Under the pieces are notes generated by a model. It saw only the letters and a program-made list of their open reading frames with translations, had not been told where the DNA came from and did no database searches. Source: Endozoicomonas sp. Mp262 (GTDB lineage: Bacteria > Pseudomonadota > Gammaproteobacteria > Pseudomonadales > Endozoicomonadaceae). From it: a stretch of 64,000 nucleotides of DNA. The DNA lies in assembly GCF_025643335.1 (NCBI RefSeq), contig NZ_CP092489.1, positions 62,001 through 126,000 of the forward strand, in the 5' to 3' direction. A program made the position numbers and the translations under genes. Below, one piece after another: positions 1 to 10,659 of the stretch; positions within the stretch are counted from its first letter, which is position 1, and each line of letters begins with the position of its first letter.

Positions 1-958
<958 letters not shown>

Positions 959-991
959 TTAAACAGTTGCAATCGAATTCCGAACCTGATA

Positions 992-1285
992 TCAGGCTTC
1001 CAGAACGGCGTAGATATCGCCTTCGGACAGAATGATCAGCTCTTCACCGTCAACTTTCACGGTGTTGGAATCTGCGTATTTACCAAAGATCACCTTGTCG
1101 CCAACGCTCACACCCAGAGGACGTCTTTCGCCGTTATCCAGATATGCGCCATCGCCCACAGCAACAATTACGCCCTGATTTGGCTTCTCGGTAGCAGAAC
1201 CAGGCAGCACAATACCACCTGTAGAAGTGGTTTCTTCTTCTTCACGACGAACGACCACGCGATCACGCAACGGACGAATTTTCAT
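992..1285 (-). CDS. groES: Co-chaperonin GroES
   Basis: Encodes the 97-residue co-chaperonin that caps the GroEL ring as a heptamer. The whole protein is recognisable: it begins [19 protein letters not shown], has the flexible mobile loop with [12 protein letters not shown] around residues 21-32 that contacts GroEL, and ends [10 protein letters not shown]. Length equals the family norm. It lies 54 bases upstream of groEL on the same strand and should be co-transcribed with it. A heat-shock-like promoter is seen about 260 bases upstream. Confidence 0.98.
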   Translation of the reverse strand: MKIRPLRDRVVVRREEEETTSTGGIVLPGSATEKPNQGVIVAVGDGAYLDNGERRPLGVSVGDKVIFGKYADSNTVKVDGEELIILSEGDIYAVLEA

Positions 1286-1541
1286 CGATTATATCTCCAA
1301 CTGTTTGGTGATATGCCGAACAATCAGCATTCAATCAAATCAACACCCTGGAAAACCCGGTTTAACCAATGGTTCCAGCAGTTTCCAAAGAAAGTCCGAA
1401 ACCTTTGGCTTCGTAACTTTCCTGTAGTTCCCCAAGCTTGTTTAGCTGAGGATATGCTCCGCTTATCTCTGGTTCTCACCCCCTGCCCTGGAAAGTGGAC
1501 AGAAAGACAGAGAAATCGAAACACAATCAGATGAATCACTT

Positions 1542-1569
1542 TTTAAGGGTGACCCGAACTAATTTCAAG
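1542..1569 (-). promoter_or_regulatory. Putative sigma-32 (heat-shock) promoter of groESL
   Basis: On the minus strand CTTGAAA (1569-1563) is followed after 13 bases by CCCTTAAA (1549-1542). This resembles the sigma-32 consensus CTTGAAA, 11-16 bases, then CCCCATnT; the -35 is perfect and the -10 only partial. It faces groES with a leader of roughly 250 bases (1286-1541), in which no supported gene was seen. The location between fxsA and groES fits a groESL promoter. The call rests on motif match only. Confidence 0.4.
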
Positions 1570-1588
1570 GCCTACCCCTAACTTTTTT

Positions 1589-2077
1589 TCATTTTTTCAC
1601 CGAATCATCCCTTTGAGCATCATTTACCAGCTCCCCCTCATAGGTATGATTCACTCTTGCATGCCCCTGATCACGCCGGGTTTCCCGGTAAAATTCGCCA
1701 TCATACACTTCGGTTTGCCGAACCTGCCAATGACCAGAACCAAGGATTTTTCGAATAATAAACAGACGACTGGCCGGCACCAGCAAGGCCAACCCCAGAA
1801 AATCAGTAATAAAGCCCGGCAGCATAATCAAAAAACCTGCCATGGCCATGACTCCCCCTTCAATAATATCCTGGGCGGGTAACTCTCCTTGAGCCATGGT
1901 TGTCCGGACATTGAGCATAGTACTGAATCCTTGCTGCCGGATAATGCCCAGCCCCAAAATCCCTCCAAGGATCACCAGCGCCACTGTATTCAGCGCACCA
2001 ATCATGCCACCCACCTTAATGAGCACCACCATTTCAAGAACCGGTAATAATACAAAGAACAAAGGAAGGAAGCGCAT
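1589..2077 (-). CDS. fxsA: FxsA family inner-membrane protein
   Basis: Encodes a 162-residue membrane protein of the FxsA family, named for suppression of F-plasmid exclusion of phage T7 in E. coli; its cellular role is not settled. Hydrophobic segments are seen at residues ~1-22, ~28-48 and ~72-105, followed by a charged cytoplasmic tail rich in R, E, D and K. The conserved start (MRFLPLFFVLLPVLEMVVLI) and the GGxxGxGIIRQQG stretch after the second segment are typical. It is the gene upstream of groES on the same strand, an arrangement also found in E. coli. Confidence 0.9.
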   Translation of the reverse strand: MRFLPLFFVLLPVLEMVVLIKVGGMIGALNTVALVILGGILGLGIIRQQGFSTMLNVRTTMAQGELPAQDIIEGGVMAMAGFLIMLPGFITDFLGLALLVPASRLFIIRKILGSGHWQVRQTEVYDGEFYRETRRDQGHARVNHTYEGELVNDAQRDDSVKK

Positions 2078-2483
2078 ATCTGCCTCCGTTAAGGATGTTC
2101 TCAGTTATATTGGGAAATCTATGGGAAATTTCAAGGGATACTAAAGATCATGGTTAAGCATGATGTGCGAGCTCCCATTGAGTAGCAAAAAAAACACAAG
2201 ATGCTTGTCAATAGCTATAGGCCTTTGCTGCATATGAGAGTGCTAAAAATATCAAAAGTAAACAAAGTGTAAAGACCAGGCATTTATACCTGACTTTAGT
2301 CGTTTTTTTCTATGGTAATCTCAGCACGAATGGTATGGAGATTTACGCTTGGCTGCATCAGCAGACAAAAAAATACACTTGACAAAAATACGTATAACCC
2401 GAAAAACCATTCCACGCATCCACTCCTATCCTAAATAGTAAATTTAGAAATAACCAAATATAAGGTTAAGGTTTTCCGTTTAC
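2078..2483. other. Intergenic region between fxsA and the disrupted gene
   Basis: About 400 AT-rich bases separate two divergent genes, so it should hold promoters for both. A TTGACA hexamer occurs at 2379-2384 but no well-placed -10 follows it. No RNA gene, operator or hairpin was recognised. Confidence 0.5.
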
Positions 2484-2899
2484 ATGAACACCTACGACGC
2501 GCTCAATGCCTTTCAGAAAAAGCCCCCTTCTAATGAAAGCAAAACACTGTACTCACACCAAAGATGGGTATCAGGTATATTCCCAGCTATTATTTTATCA
2601 GTCGTAACAAACGCCTTCTGCGCCACACACAGCACTAATGGCTCTAGTAGTGAGGATATCCAGTACACAGAAGTTACAAACCCTGCTAATCGAAAACCAA
2701 GCAGGCTTGGAAGTATTTTTCAGAGGCTGTGCAGTTGGATTGGAAAGAGCGACAAACAGGAAGACTCTATAAGTAGCGATTCAGAAGAAGAAAGTGAACA
2801 TATAGAGAAACCGCGTCATCGAAACCTCTCTGGAAAATCCGATATATCAACAGTAGCTGAACTAGAAAAAGCCCAAATGAAAGGATACTTATCCAAAGA
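2484..2899 (+). pseudogene. Fragment A (N-terminus) of the disrupted gene
   Basis: Encodes residues 1-138 of the original protein, with a hydrophobic stretch GIFPAIILSVVTNAFCA near residues 31-47 that resembles a signal or anchor, then an acidic Ser/Glu-rich linker. Read as it now stands, the frame runs five codons into the IS (to a TGA at 2910-2912) and gives a 142-residue product. It ends at the 5-base duplication AAAGA (2895-2899). Confidence 0.8.
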
Positions 2900-4570
2900 C
2901 CTGAATCCGTGATTTCTTGATTTGCCCGGCAGTTTTGAAAATGTGCTGATTAATTTTTTCCTTTGAAAATAACTCGGGTTATTGATTGAAGTGTTTTTAT
3001 GTCGTTTTTAAGCATAAATGCTGATCAAAATATCATCAAACTTGAAGACAGGTTGAAAGAAGCCCTACCGTTATCAATACAGTACTTTCTCATTTATGGC
3101 ATTTTTTTCTATCTCGCTATTCAATCAACAAAGTGCATGCTGGCTTATTAATTGATGGAAAGACCTGAAACCAGGACAGTAACGACCAAAGCGTAGCCGG
3201 TATTGATGTCCTTTTTTCAGAAGACGGGCAGCCAGGTAGATGAGTTCCTGTATCACGGTTTTTAACCGGCGTCGTTTGGCTTTATGACGTACCGGCGCAT
3301 CTGGCCCGAGCAAGCAACTCTGCCCCATGTAGCGCAGAATGTTATAGACCAGTGCACCCAAACACATCACCAGGTCGTTGGTGTCAAACTTGCCTGAAGG
3401 CAGGCGCTCTAAATCCATATCAGTCTTCAACTCACTGTGAAACTGCTCGCTGGTCGCATGATCCTCATAAAGATTAATGATCTGATCATCGCTGTAGTCA
3501 GCTTCGCTGAGTGTTGTCCACCATCCTTCCAGCTCATAATCGGGTGTCAGAAATCTCTGCCCTACAGTATCAGTGGTACGCTTGATAATGCGAATAATCA
3601 GACGCTGGTTACCATAGTTGGTTTCATAGACGGTTGAGAGTGTCGCATAACTCTTTCCTGGACGCGACTCCTCCCATTTGACTTGCTTTTCTTCAAAAAT
3701 GGGGAGCCAGTGTTCCTTGGTGTGATACTTTCTTGGGTTGAGCTTGATAATGTGATTCACACCTTTGAACCCGGCGATTTCCCGGCGCGATTCCTCAGCA
3801 TCGTGGCCACTATCAAGGCGAACCAGAATAGGCGCTCGGGTCAAACGTCGGCTGCGGTGCAGCACTGCTTGTAAAAAGCCAATAAAATCATTCTGGGAGT
3901 GCTGAGAGCCTGGGCGTAATTCACATCCCAGGCACCAGCCTTCGCAGCCAAAGTAAGCGGCAATAGGGGCATAACCAAAGAATTTTTTATACGTGTACTC
4001 GACCCCCTCCTTTTTGGTATTGCTGTTATCCATAGGGAATACGTCGATATCCAGTGGTATGTGCTGCTTCTTATCGAGTTTTTTCGGAAGGGGTGTGACG
4101 GGCACCTGAAGATTAACCAGGACATCGGTAAGGCTGTCCTCGATGAAAGGAATCAGTTGGGCGGCATCTTCATTGAAACGCTGTCTTAAGCGGCTGGCTG
4201 AAGGCATTTGTTTAATGCCCATTGCCAACCGGAACCAGTCGTTATCCCGGTTATTATCAACATTATCAAAATCACTTTTACCCTGAGCCAGTTGGCCGCA
4301 GTAAGCTCTGATCAGGTCGATATGAGTGATACGGTGCCTTTTTTTTATTTTGCGCAGGGATTTGCTTAACGCTGTCTTTTTGTTGAGTGCATGACCAACG
4401 AAATAAAGCCCTGCGACCGGTGTATAAAATTCCGTCTGTGATTGTTCAATTTTCAGTTTCACAAAAATGCACCCAGGTGGTGAAAATTAGAGTGGGTGCA
4501 TTTTAACTTGGAACTTACGTTTTGTGGTTGATCCAGAGGAGTTGGGCTACAGTGAACTCACGGATTCAGG
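2900..4570 (-). mobile_element. IS1380-family insertion sequence, complete
   Basis: A 1671 bp element bounded by the perfect 13 bp inverted repeats CCTGAATCCGTGA (2900-2912) and TCACGGATTCAGG (4558-4570). It is flanked by the 5 bp direct repeat AAAGA (2895-2899 and 4571-4575), as expected for this family. It holds one transposase gene on the minus strand. Its removal restores the reading frame of the host gene. Intact ends, duplication and gene suggest a recent, possibly active, insertion. Confidence 0.92.
3125..4462 (-). CDS. IS1380-family DDE transposase
   Basis: Encodes a 445-residue DDE transposase. Visible family features include the first catalytic Asp region DVFPMDNSNTKKEGVEYTY, the second in PILVRLDSGHDAEESR, and the C-terminal block DHATSEQFHSELKTDMDLER, which carries the Glu. 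The N-terminus (KIEQSQTEFYTPVAGLYFVG) is also typical of IS1380 transposases. It lies inside well-defined IS ends and is uninterrupted, so it could be functional. Confidence 0.92.
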   Translation of the reverse strand: MKLKIEQSQTEFYTPVAGLYFVGHALNKKTALSKSLRKIKKRHRITHIDLIRAYCGQLAQGKSDFDNVDNNRDNDWFRLAMGIKQMPSASRLRQRFNEDAAQLIPFIEDSLTDVLVNLQVPVTPLPKKLDKKQHIPLDIDVFPMDNSNTKKEGVEYTYKKFFGYAPIAAYFGCEGWCLGCELRPGSQHSQNDFIGFLQAVLHRSRRLTRAPILVRLDSGHDAEESRREIAGFKGVNHIIKLNPRKYHTKEHWLPIFEEKQVKWEESRPGKSYATLSTVYETNYGNQRLIIRIIKRTTDTVGQRFLTPDYELEGWWTTLSEADYSDDQIINLYEDHATSEQFHSELKTDMDLERLPSGKFDTNDLVMCLGALVYNILRYMGQSCLLGPDAPVRHKAKRRRLKTVIQELIYLAARLLKKGHQYRLRFGRYCPGFRSFHQLISQHALC

Positions 4571-4575
4571 AAAGA

Positions 4576-5079
4576 AAGAAAAAGAAACAGTAATTCTACA
4601 TCAACAAGTAAAACAAACGACTCTGGATTTATAGATAACTCACCTAAAGTAGCAACAACAAGAGAACGCCGCTATATCAGCTCCAATGAATCTTTTGAAA
4701 GCAAACAATCTATGCTTACACCTCATCAAGAGTTAACGCAAGAAGAGGAAAACCGAAGAAAGGATGAGCTTCTCACTCTAGTCGTTGAGGAGTGGCTAGA
4801 TGACATGATGGCTGATGCCGATTTCATATTGCCAATTTTCAAATGGGGTGAGAATACTTGCGCAAATGTAACACTAAACCTTGTTAAATTGTTTACTTGC
4901 GGTGTTGCAGCCATTGCCTGTCCTTTCAACAGTCTATTTATTAGCAATGCACCTCTACTCGATAGACTAATGGCTGCGATGGGTACAGTACCACTCAGCA
5001 TGGAGTTTAACCTTGAATTAATTCAAACAACAGAAAGAGCCTACCATAAGTAGTGTATAGATTGCTTTCGAATAATTTA
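4576..5079 (+). pseudogene. Fragment B (middle) of the disrupted gene
   Basis: Continues fragment A in frame after removal of the IS1380 element (the codon joining 2898-2899 with 4576 reads GAA). It encodes a Ser/Thr-rich linker, an acidic helix (VVEEWLDDMMADADFILPIF) and a hydrophobic stretch (LVKLFTCGVAAIACPF). As it stands, a product could start only at an internal ATG such as 4712. The frame meets a TAG at 5051-5053, nine codons before the IS630 insertion site, so a nonsense change probably arose here too. Confidence 0.75.
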
Positions 5080-6125
5080 ACCATCCAGTCGGACAGTATT
5101 AGAAAATGAGATCATATACTCCTCTCCAAATGAAAAAAGCACCCGTTCAACTTCTTTTTCAAATTCCGCAAAGCTCTTGATTGACAAGAGGTTGAGCCAT
5201 TCATACTTTATTTTCCTCCACAGGATTTCAATCAGGTTGAGCTCAGGTGAATATGTTGGCAGAAAGCAGACCAGCAATTTCTTTTCAATCATCCAGTCAT
5301 CAATTCTGGCACAAAACTTTTTGCTGGTGTGAATGCTGGCATTATCCACCATAACTACCGTGTAACGATCATTTGAGCTGTATTTTTCATCTGCCATTTT
5401 CTCTGCAAAGTCATCAAAGGCCGCAATCACCGTATCGCTATTCACTGAACCCACAACAGGATAATGAAATAGCTCACAGCTTCGGTTCATAAACCCCAGT
5501 ACGTTGATGCGTTTACTTTTGACTGATGGTATTCTGAGCTGCTTTCCTTTTTCCTGCCAACCGTATGGCACACAAGGTTCCTGGGTAAAGCCGGACTCAT
5601 CAAAATAAAATAAATTGATTAACCCTTTGCTCTCGGCTTCCTGGGCATCTTTCAGAGCAGTTTTACAGTCATGGAATTGCTCTTCGTCCCGTTTATGTTT
5701 GCATGATTTACGGAGTCTTTTGTAAACCAGCCCTGCTTTTTTACAATGTTTGCCAGAGTAATTTTTGATGAAGATTTACCGGTTTCATCCTCGATCTTGG
5801 ATTTGACATACGATAAGCGACGAGGCTCTTCAGCCACTAATTCTTTTATGCGTTGCACTTCGGATTCGTCATATATGCACGGCCTACCGCCACCATGCCC
5901 CTTGTACAAGGCACGAATACCATATTCTTCCCAATCATCAATCCACTGAGAAGCAGTTTGATATCTAATTTCAAGTATTTCGGCAATTTGCTCAAGGGTA
6001 AAGCCACGATTGCTCAATAAAAGGCTATGGGCTCTTTCCCTTATACATCTCAGAGGTCCGTAGTGTTTGGCGAATTTCAAAGTTAATAAAACAGCTTCAT
6101 CAGTGATTGTAGTGACGTACTTCAT
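5077..6125 (-). CDS. IS630-family transposase made by -1 frameshift
   Basis: Two overlapping frames encode one IS630 transposase. The first (6125-5652) carries the helix-turn-helix region (GFTLEQIAEILEIRYQTASQ). The second frame carries the DDE domain: Asp in LFYFDESGFTQEP, Asp in TVVMVDNASIHTSK and Glu in PTYSPELNLIEILWRKIK. The frames join by a -1 shift at A AAA AAG (5742-5736), reading VKK then AGLVYKRLRKSCK. The fused product is about 349 residues, normal for the family. The stop codon TAA (5079-5077) overlaps the flanking TA. Programmed frameshifting is inferred; a simple indel would also give this arrangement. Confidence 0.8.
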
Positions 6126-6241
6126 AGGGAGAGGGATTTAAAGACCAGTACTCTCTTTATAATAGAGTAAATGTATCATTCAATAGCTATCTGATCGTTA
6201 GATCAAGAAGTAGATTTCTCGTACTGGCCGAACATCCAGTT
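5080..6241 (-). mobile_element. IS630/Tc1-mariner-type insertion sequence
   Basis: An element of about 1160 bp carrying an IS630-type transposase on the minus strand, placed between TA dinucleotides (5078-5079 and 6242-6243) as expected for IS630. Imperfect inverted repeats are visible: CGGACAGTATTAGAAA (5090-5105) against the complement of TTTCTCGTACTGGCCG (6215-6230). The outermost 10 bases match poorly, so the exact ends are inferred. Removing the element with one TA joins fragments B and C in frame. Confidence 0.75.
5736..5742 (-). promoter_or_regulatory. Slippery heptamer A AAA AAG for -1 frameshifting
   Basis: On the minus strand the transposase frame reads GTA AAA AAG, giving the heptamer A AAA AAG in the phase required for -1 slippage. 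The -1 frame from this point continues into the DDE domain, whereas the 0 frame ends 31 codons later. A AAA AAG is the classical efficient slippery heptamer in E. coli. No clear stimulatory hairpin was identified. Confidence 0.6.
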
Positions 6242-6243
6242 TA

Positions 6244-7780
6244 TTTGAAACCAAACTATGACCTACTTATTCTTAAAAAAAGAGGGGTAAAAGGGTGGTT
6301 TTCAGACTGGCTTAAAGACTTTAAAAGTCGTCTTGAGTCAAGCCATACAATAGGCAAAGCAGGCGACACAACAACCACATTTTTATTCAGACCAGCTGCC
6401 GCTACAGTAGGAGGAGCTATGTACGCATGGTCAGATGCGCTTTCTGCCCAGCTTGCCGGGGAGCACGTCGCAGGGCTTGCTGGAGCCAGTGAAGCTGGCA
6501 AGAAAACCACTGGATATGTTACCGGAATTGCAAACTTCTACTACACAGACCTTTCTGGTGCCATATTTTATGTAGGTCTTGTTAATCAAATCAACGACAC
6601 TGTCTTTCACTTTGGGAAAAATCAAGAATCCATAAGATTAAGTAAGGTGATAGAAAGGTTAAATGGCTTCTATAGTGAAGACACCACCGAAGAAAAATTG
6701 CAGGCAAAGGAGAAAGCAAAAAATCATATAGAAAAAATCAAGATGAACTCAATTAAAGGCATTTTAGAACTTGGTGCTGCAAATAATGGTAATATGCTTG
6801 TAGACTCTCCCTTTAAGTCTTTTCTTTTCAATATAATACCCCTTATAGGAGGTACAACAGCCGGTTTAATGCTTGCCCAGTGTAATGTTGAAAGTTTTTC
6901 TGCAAAAAGACAGGTACTCAATGCCTGTCAAAATGGCCTGACCGTTTTTGGAACTGATATTTGGTATGACCAAAGAGTTGCACTTAATATAGGGTCAGCC
7001 TCTTCTGAATGTTGTGGGGCAATGATTGATGCGCTATCAGGAAACTCATCATATTCAGGAGGTAGCTGCGTCACAGAACATGCTAATATCACTATGCTCC
7101 CTACTTCTGATACTCAATCCAGCCATTTGGAAGGGATAACCCAAACTAGCGAAGTTCTGCATAATGTAACGGAACATAGCACTTTTGCACATGCTGGAAT
7201 TCAGATGCTGGAAAGAGGAAATTTCACCTCTATTGCAGAGACTACAGGGAAATTCATATCCTCAGCCAATAGCACACTAATACAAACATGCCAGGGAGTA
7301 ACTAGTTCAAACTGCCATTTGGAGCTATTACCACCAACGGTCGAAGCATTGGAAAAATCAGCCGCTAGTGGATGGGCAAGTGGTTACGCCCAAGGACTAG
7401 GACTTTGGTGCGCAATAACAACAAACTGTCTTACTGCCACTAACTGTCTTTACAATGCTTTCTTTCAGAAAAATCGAGTAAAAAGAATACCCCCTTCTGT
7501 ATGGATTTATAGAGCCCTTGGATACGGTGAAATGGCAGTGTTTCTATACTTTTACAGTGCAAATGTATGGGCTGTTGTGCCAATCACTGCGGGATTCCAG
7601 ATTATATATAATGCAACTAAAAATAAGGATCAAAAATTTGACCCAAGCCTAAGCGGGGTAATTTCGCTATTATCATTAAACGGAGCCTTTATTTCCGGTG
7701 GCGAGTTTATGGCCAGGGCCACAAAAACAGGGGTGCATTATACAGGAAAAGGATTAAAATTTGTCTGGCACACCCTAAAA
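6244..7780 (+). pseudogene. Fragment C (C-terminal half) of the disrupted gene
   Basis: The longest surviving piece, 512 codons, in frame with fragment B across the IS630 site and with fragment D across the third IS. As it stands it would read from a TTG (6245) to a TAA at 7805-7807, the last eight sense codons being IS sequence. It contains several hydrophobic segments (LSGAIFYVGLVNQI, FLFNIIPLIGGTTAGLMLAQ, a pair near the C-terminus) and many Cys, Ser and Thr residues. The pattern suggests a multi-pass or exported protein. No known domain is recognised. Confidence 0.75.
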
Positions 7781-8820
7781 GGCAGCTATTCCCGTGACAT
7801 CAATTAAATCACTGCAACAGCAAGGCTTACAGTAAATTCCAAATGGAGTGATTTCGCACAAAATAACGTCTACTTTTGATAGGGATACTTTATCAATGGC
7901 TGTCTCTCATGGCTTATCCATTCCAAAAAAGTCGTAAGCATCTTTGTGCAAACAGTTTAATTACTACGATTTCTGAAAGTTATGAGCAAATTCCAGATGT
8001 CCGACCAAACAAGGATTCCAGAAAAATAACAATACATGATGCCTCCATGTCCGCTTTTGCCATGATGCATCTCAAGTACCCATCGCTCCTCTCGTTTGAG
8101 CGTGATAAAACAGAGCAAGAAGTAAGGCATAACCTTGAGCACCTGTATCAGATAAAAAAACGTGCTCCCTGTGATACCAGTATGCGGGAAATCCTGGATC
8201 CAATAGATCCCGTAGAGTTCAAAAAGCCTTTTAAGACATTGCTGTCTAACGTCCAAAGGGGCGGATTACTGAAGGCATTCGAATTTCACTGCGGGAACTT
8301 GAAAAATCACTACTTGCTCCCGATCGATGGAACTGGGCTATTTTACTCCTGCAATAATAAAAAACCTTGTCAGGAGTGCTGTACTAAAAATAAGGGAAAG
8401 GCCAACGAAGCTCACTACCACCAGTTAATGGCAGCATGCATTGCTCACCCGGATCAAAAAACAGTCTTGCCATTGGCACCGGAAGCCATAGTTTGCCAGG
8501 ACGGTTCGACCAAAAATGACTGTGAAAAAAATGCCATTAAACGGTTGTTTGCCACCATACGAGAGCATCACCCACGTCTAAAGTTCGTTATTCTTCTGGA
8601 CAGTCTTTATGCTGACAACCCCACTGTCCAACTGATTAAGAGTTATGGCTGGCATTACATCATTGTCGCGAAAGATGGCAACCATGCCTCGCTGGTTGAA
8701 GCGATGGATGAGCTGGATAAAGAAGGAAAAGTTCACCGTGCTGAAAAAGTTAATGAAGAGACTGGAATTAAGTGGTGGTTTCGCTATGCCAATGACGTCA
8801 GGCTGAACAAGGCAAAATAT

Positions 8821-10036
8821 CTCTGTAGGGGACAATTCTGAGGTAAACGTTGATCTATGAGGGAGAATGAGCTGCTTTCAATCAGTATTCTGCAAGTCCT
8901 TTACCTCAAGCAGTTTACTTTTTGTGCAGCATACTCATTCTCTGGAAAAACAGCTTAAAGCTTCTTTTAACTGGCATCAATCCCGTATTAACCTTATGGC
9001 TCTCGCCATCTTTGGCCTTATACAGGTTGGCACGGTCAGTTTGTCCCGTATAGCTCAAACGATGGGGCACCACACTGAAATAGACTCCAGACGTAAGCGC
9101 CTCAAACGTTTCCTGATGTGGAAAGGCTTCGAGCTGGATTGTGTGGCACGAATGGTTGTTGACTGGATGGTGCCTGAAGGCAACTGGATTGTGTGCCTGG
9201 ATCGCTCCAACTGGCAGTTTGGAAAGTTCAAAATCAATATCATGATGGTGGCAATTGCTTATAAAGGCACTGCCATTCCTATTGTCTGGACGCTCCTTCC
9301 CAAAAAGGGCATGTCCAGCATGGAGGAACGAATCACGCTGCTGAAGCGTTTTATCAACTTACTGGGTACAGAGCGTATACAGTATTTAACCGCAGACCGT
9401 GAGTTTCGGGGTGAAAAATGGTTAAAGTGGCTGATAGCGCAGAAAATTCCTTTCCGTATCCGCATTCCAAACGACACCCGCACAATGAACCGCCATCGAA
9501 CGGAAAAATTGAAAGCGTATCGATTTTTCAGTCTGAAAGTGGGAGAAAGCATGCATCTGAATCATGCACGGGAACTCTGGGGTGTTCGTGTATTTCTTTC
9601 CTGTTATCGCTCAGAGCAGGAACGCGTCATCATTATCAGCAATGAAGCAGGTCAGGAGGCGCTGGGTGACTACATGAGGCGATGGGAAATTGAGACACTA
9701 TTCCAAGCTTTAAAGGGTAGAGGTTTCGATCTGGAGAGTACACACCTGTCAGACAGAGAGCGTATTGAGCGCCTGCTGGGAATTGTAACCCTTGCCTATT
9801 GTTGGGCTTACTGCACAGGAGAATGGCGTGCTGAAATTAAGCCCATCAAAAGGCTAAAACATGGACGCCTTGCCAATAGTATTTTTCGATATGGACTGGA
9901 GTGGCTGGCAAGCCTTCTGTTTGACCGTACTTCATCCAGTACAGAATTAATGTTTCATATTGAGATGTTTGGCCAGCCTGTAAGGCCAGCCACTCATTGC
10001 GACAGTAAGAGTTAGGGATAATTGTCCCCTACAGAG
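8821..10036 (+). mobile_element. IS4-family element nested in another IS
   Basis: A 1216 bp element with perfect 17 bp inverted repeats CTCTGTAGGGGACAATT (8821-8837) and its complement (10020-10036). It is flanked by the 9 bp direct repeat GCAAAATAT (8812-8820 and 10037-10045). It lies inside the transposase gene of the outer IS. Perfect ends, perfect duplication and an intact transposase make it the youngest insertion in this cluster. Confidence 0.93.
8867..10015 (+). CDS. IS4-family transposase
   Basis: Encodes a 382-residue DDE transposase. The first Asp is in IVCLDRSNWQFGKFKIN, the second in IQYLTADREFRGEKWLKWL, and the third block YMRRWEIETLFQALKGRGF fits the IS4 signature Y-(2)-R-(3)-E-(6)-K exactly. 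The purine-rich stretch GGGAG lies very close to the chosen ATG, so a slightly later start is possible. The gene fills the nested element and shows no interruption. Confidence 0.92.
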   Translation: MSCFQSVFCKSFTSSSLLFVQHTHSLEKQLKASFNWHQSRINLMALAIFGLIQVGTVSLSRIAQTMGHHTEIDSRRKRLKRFLMWKGFELDCVARMVVDWMVPEGNWIVCLDRSNWQFGKFKINIMMVAIAYKGTAIPIVWTLLPKKGMSSMEERITLLKRFINLLGTERIQYLTADREFRGEKWLKWLIAQKIPFRIRIPNDTRTMNRHRTEKLKAYRFFSLKVGESMHLNHARELWGVRVFLSCYRSEQERVIIISNEAGQEALGDYMRRWEIETLFQALKGRGFDLESTHLSDRERIERLLGIVTLAYCWAYCTGEWRAEIKPIKRLKHGRLANSIFRYGLEWLASLLFDRTSSSTELMFHIEMFGQPVRPATHCDSKS

Positions 10037-10659
10037 GCAAAATATGCAGAACAGGTTAATGTGCTTGATTTTGTCGAAACCGATAAAAAAGGTAAACAGC
10101 ATATCTGGTGCTGGGTGACTGATATTCCGCTTAACGAAGAAACCATAGAACCCGTCATGAAAGGAGGGCGCTGCCGATGGCATATTGAGAACCAGACGTT
10201 TAACACCCTGAAAAATCAAGGCTACGATCTCGAACATAACTACGGTCACGGTGAGAAGCACTTAGCCACAAATCTGGCCTATCTGACGATGCTTGCTTTT
10301 CTCGTAGATCAAATACAGGAACTGTGCTGTCCCCAGTTTCAGGAAGCTTTAAGAACCCGCTCAAAAGGAGTCCGTATAGCATTATGGAAATGGATACAGG
10401 GCTATTTTTTGCATTGGCTGATAAAAACGTGGGAGGGGCTTTTTTACACAGTAACTCATGGTATTGAAGAGAAAAGGGTGATTCCATTCGATACATCATA
10501 ACCGGCCATATCGTAGCTACGTTCAGGGGTGACATTTTTTCTTTAAAGCTCCGCTTTGTTAATTGGCGGCTCAGTTTTGATCGGCTTCATTATTTTTGCT
10601 GCCTTATTGTCAATACCAACGATCATCGACGTTCATCATGCGGGAATAGCTGCCTAAAA

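Larger units (their letters stand above)
7909..10501 (+). pseudogene. Transposase of the outer IS, split by a nested IS4 element
   Basis: Two parts (7909-8820 and 10046-10501) join in frame after removing the nested IS and one 9 bp duplication: KAKY continues as AEQVNVLDFVETDKKGKQHI. The restored transposase is about 455 residues from the ATG at 7909 (466 if a TTG at 7876 is used). DDE-type blocks are visible: LLPIDGTGLFYS, FVILLDSLYADNPTVQ and GRCRWHIENQTFNTLK. I cannot assign the IS family with certainty; IS4-superfamily-like or an unclassified group is most likely. It cannot be produced intact as it stands. Confidence 0.8.
7781..10654 (+). mobile_element. DDE-transposase IS (outer element), itself interrupted
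   Basis: Bounded by 14 bp perfect inverted repeats GGCAGCTATTCCCG (7781-7794) and CGGGAATAGCTGCC (10641-10654), and flanked by the 5 bp direct repeat TAAAA (7776-7780 and 10655-10659). It originally measured about 1.65 kb and now also contains a complete 1216 bp IS4-type element with its 9 bp duplication. Its own transposase is therefore broken. Removing the element restores the host frame exactly at a codon boundary. Confidence 0.85.

Noticed and set aside
1324-1539. 71-residue frame on the minus strand upstream of groES.
   Set aside because: It lies downstream of the proposed heat-shock promoter in the leader, has no ribosome site that stands out and no recognisable similarity.
2379-2384. 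TTGACA as a -35 box for the disrupted gene.
   Set aside because: No acceptable -10 hexamer occurs at 16-18 bases; the nearby TATAAC is too close.
5082-6240. 8 bp direct repeat CATCCAGT at 5082-5089 and 6233-6240 as the IS630 target duplication.
   Set aside because: IS630 duplicates TA, the spacing of this repeat would break the reading frame of the host gene, and the TA model restores it. Probably part of the imperfect ends.
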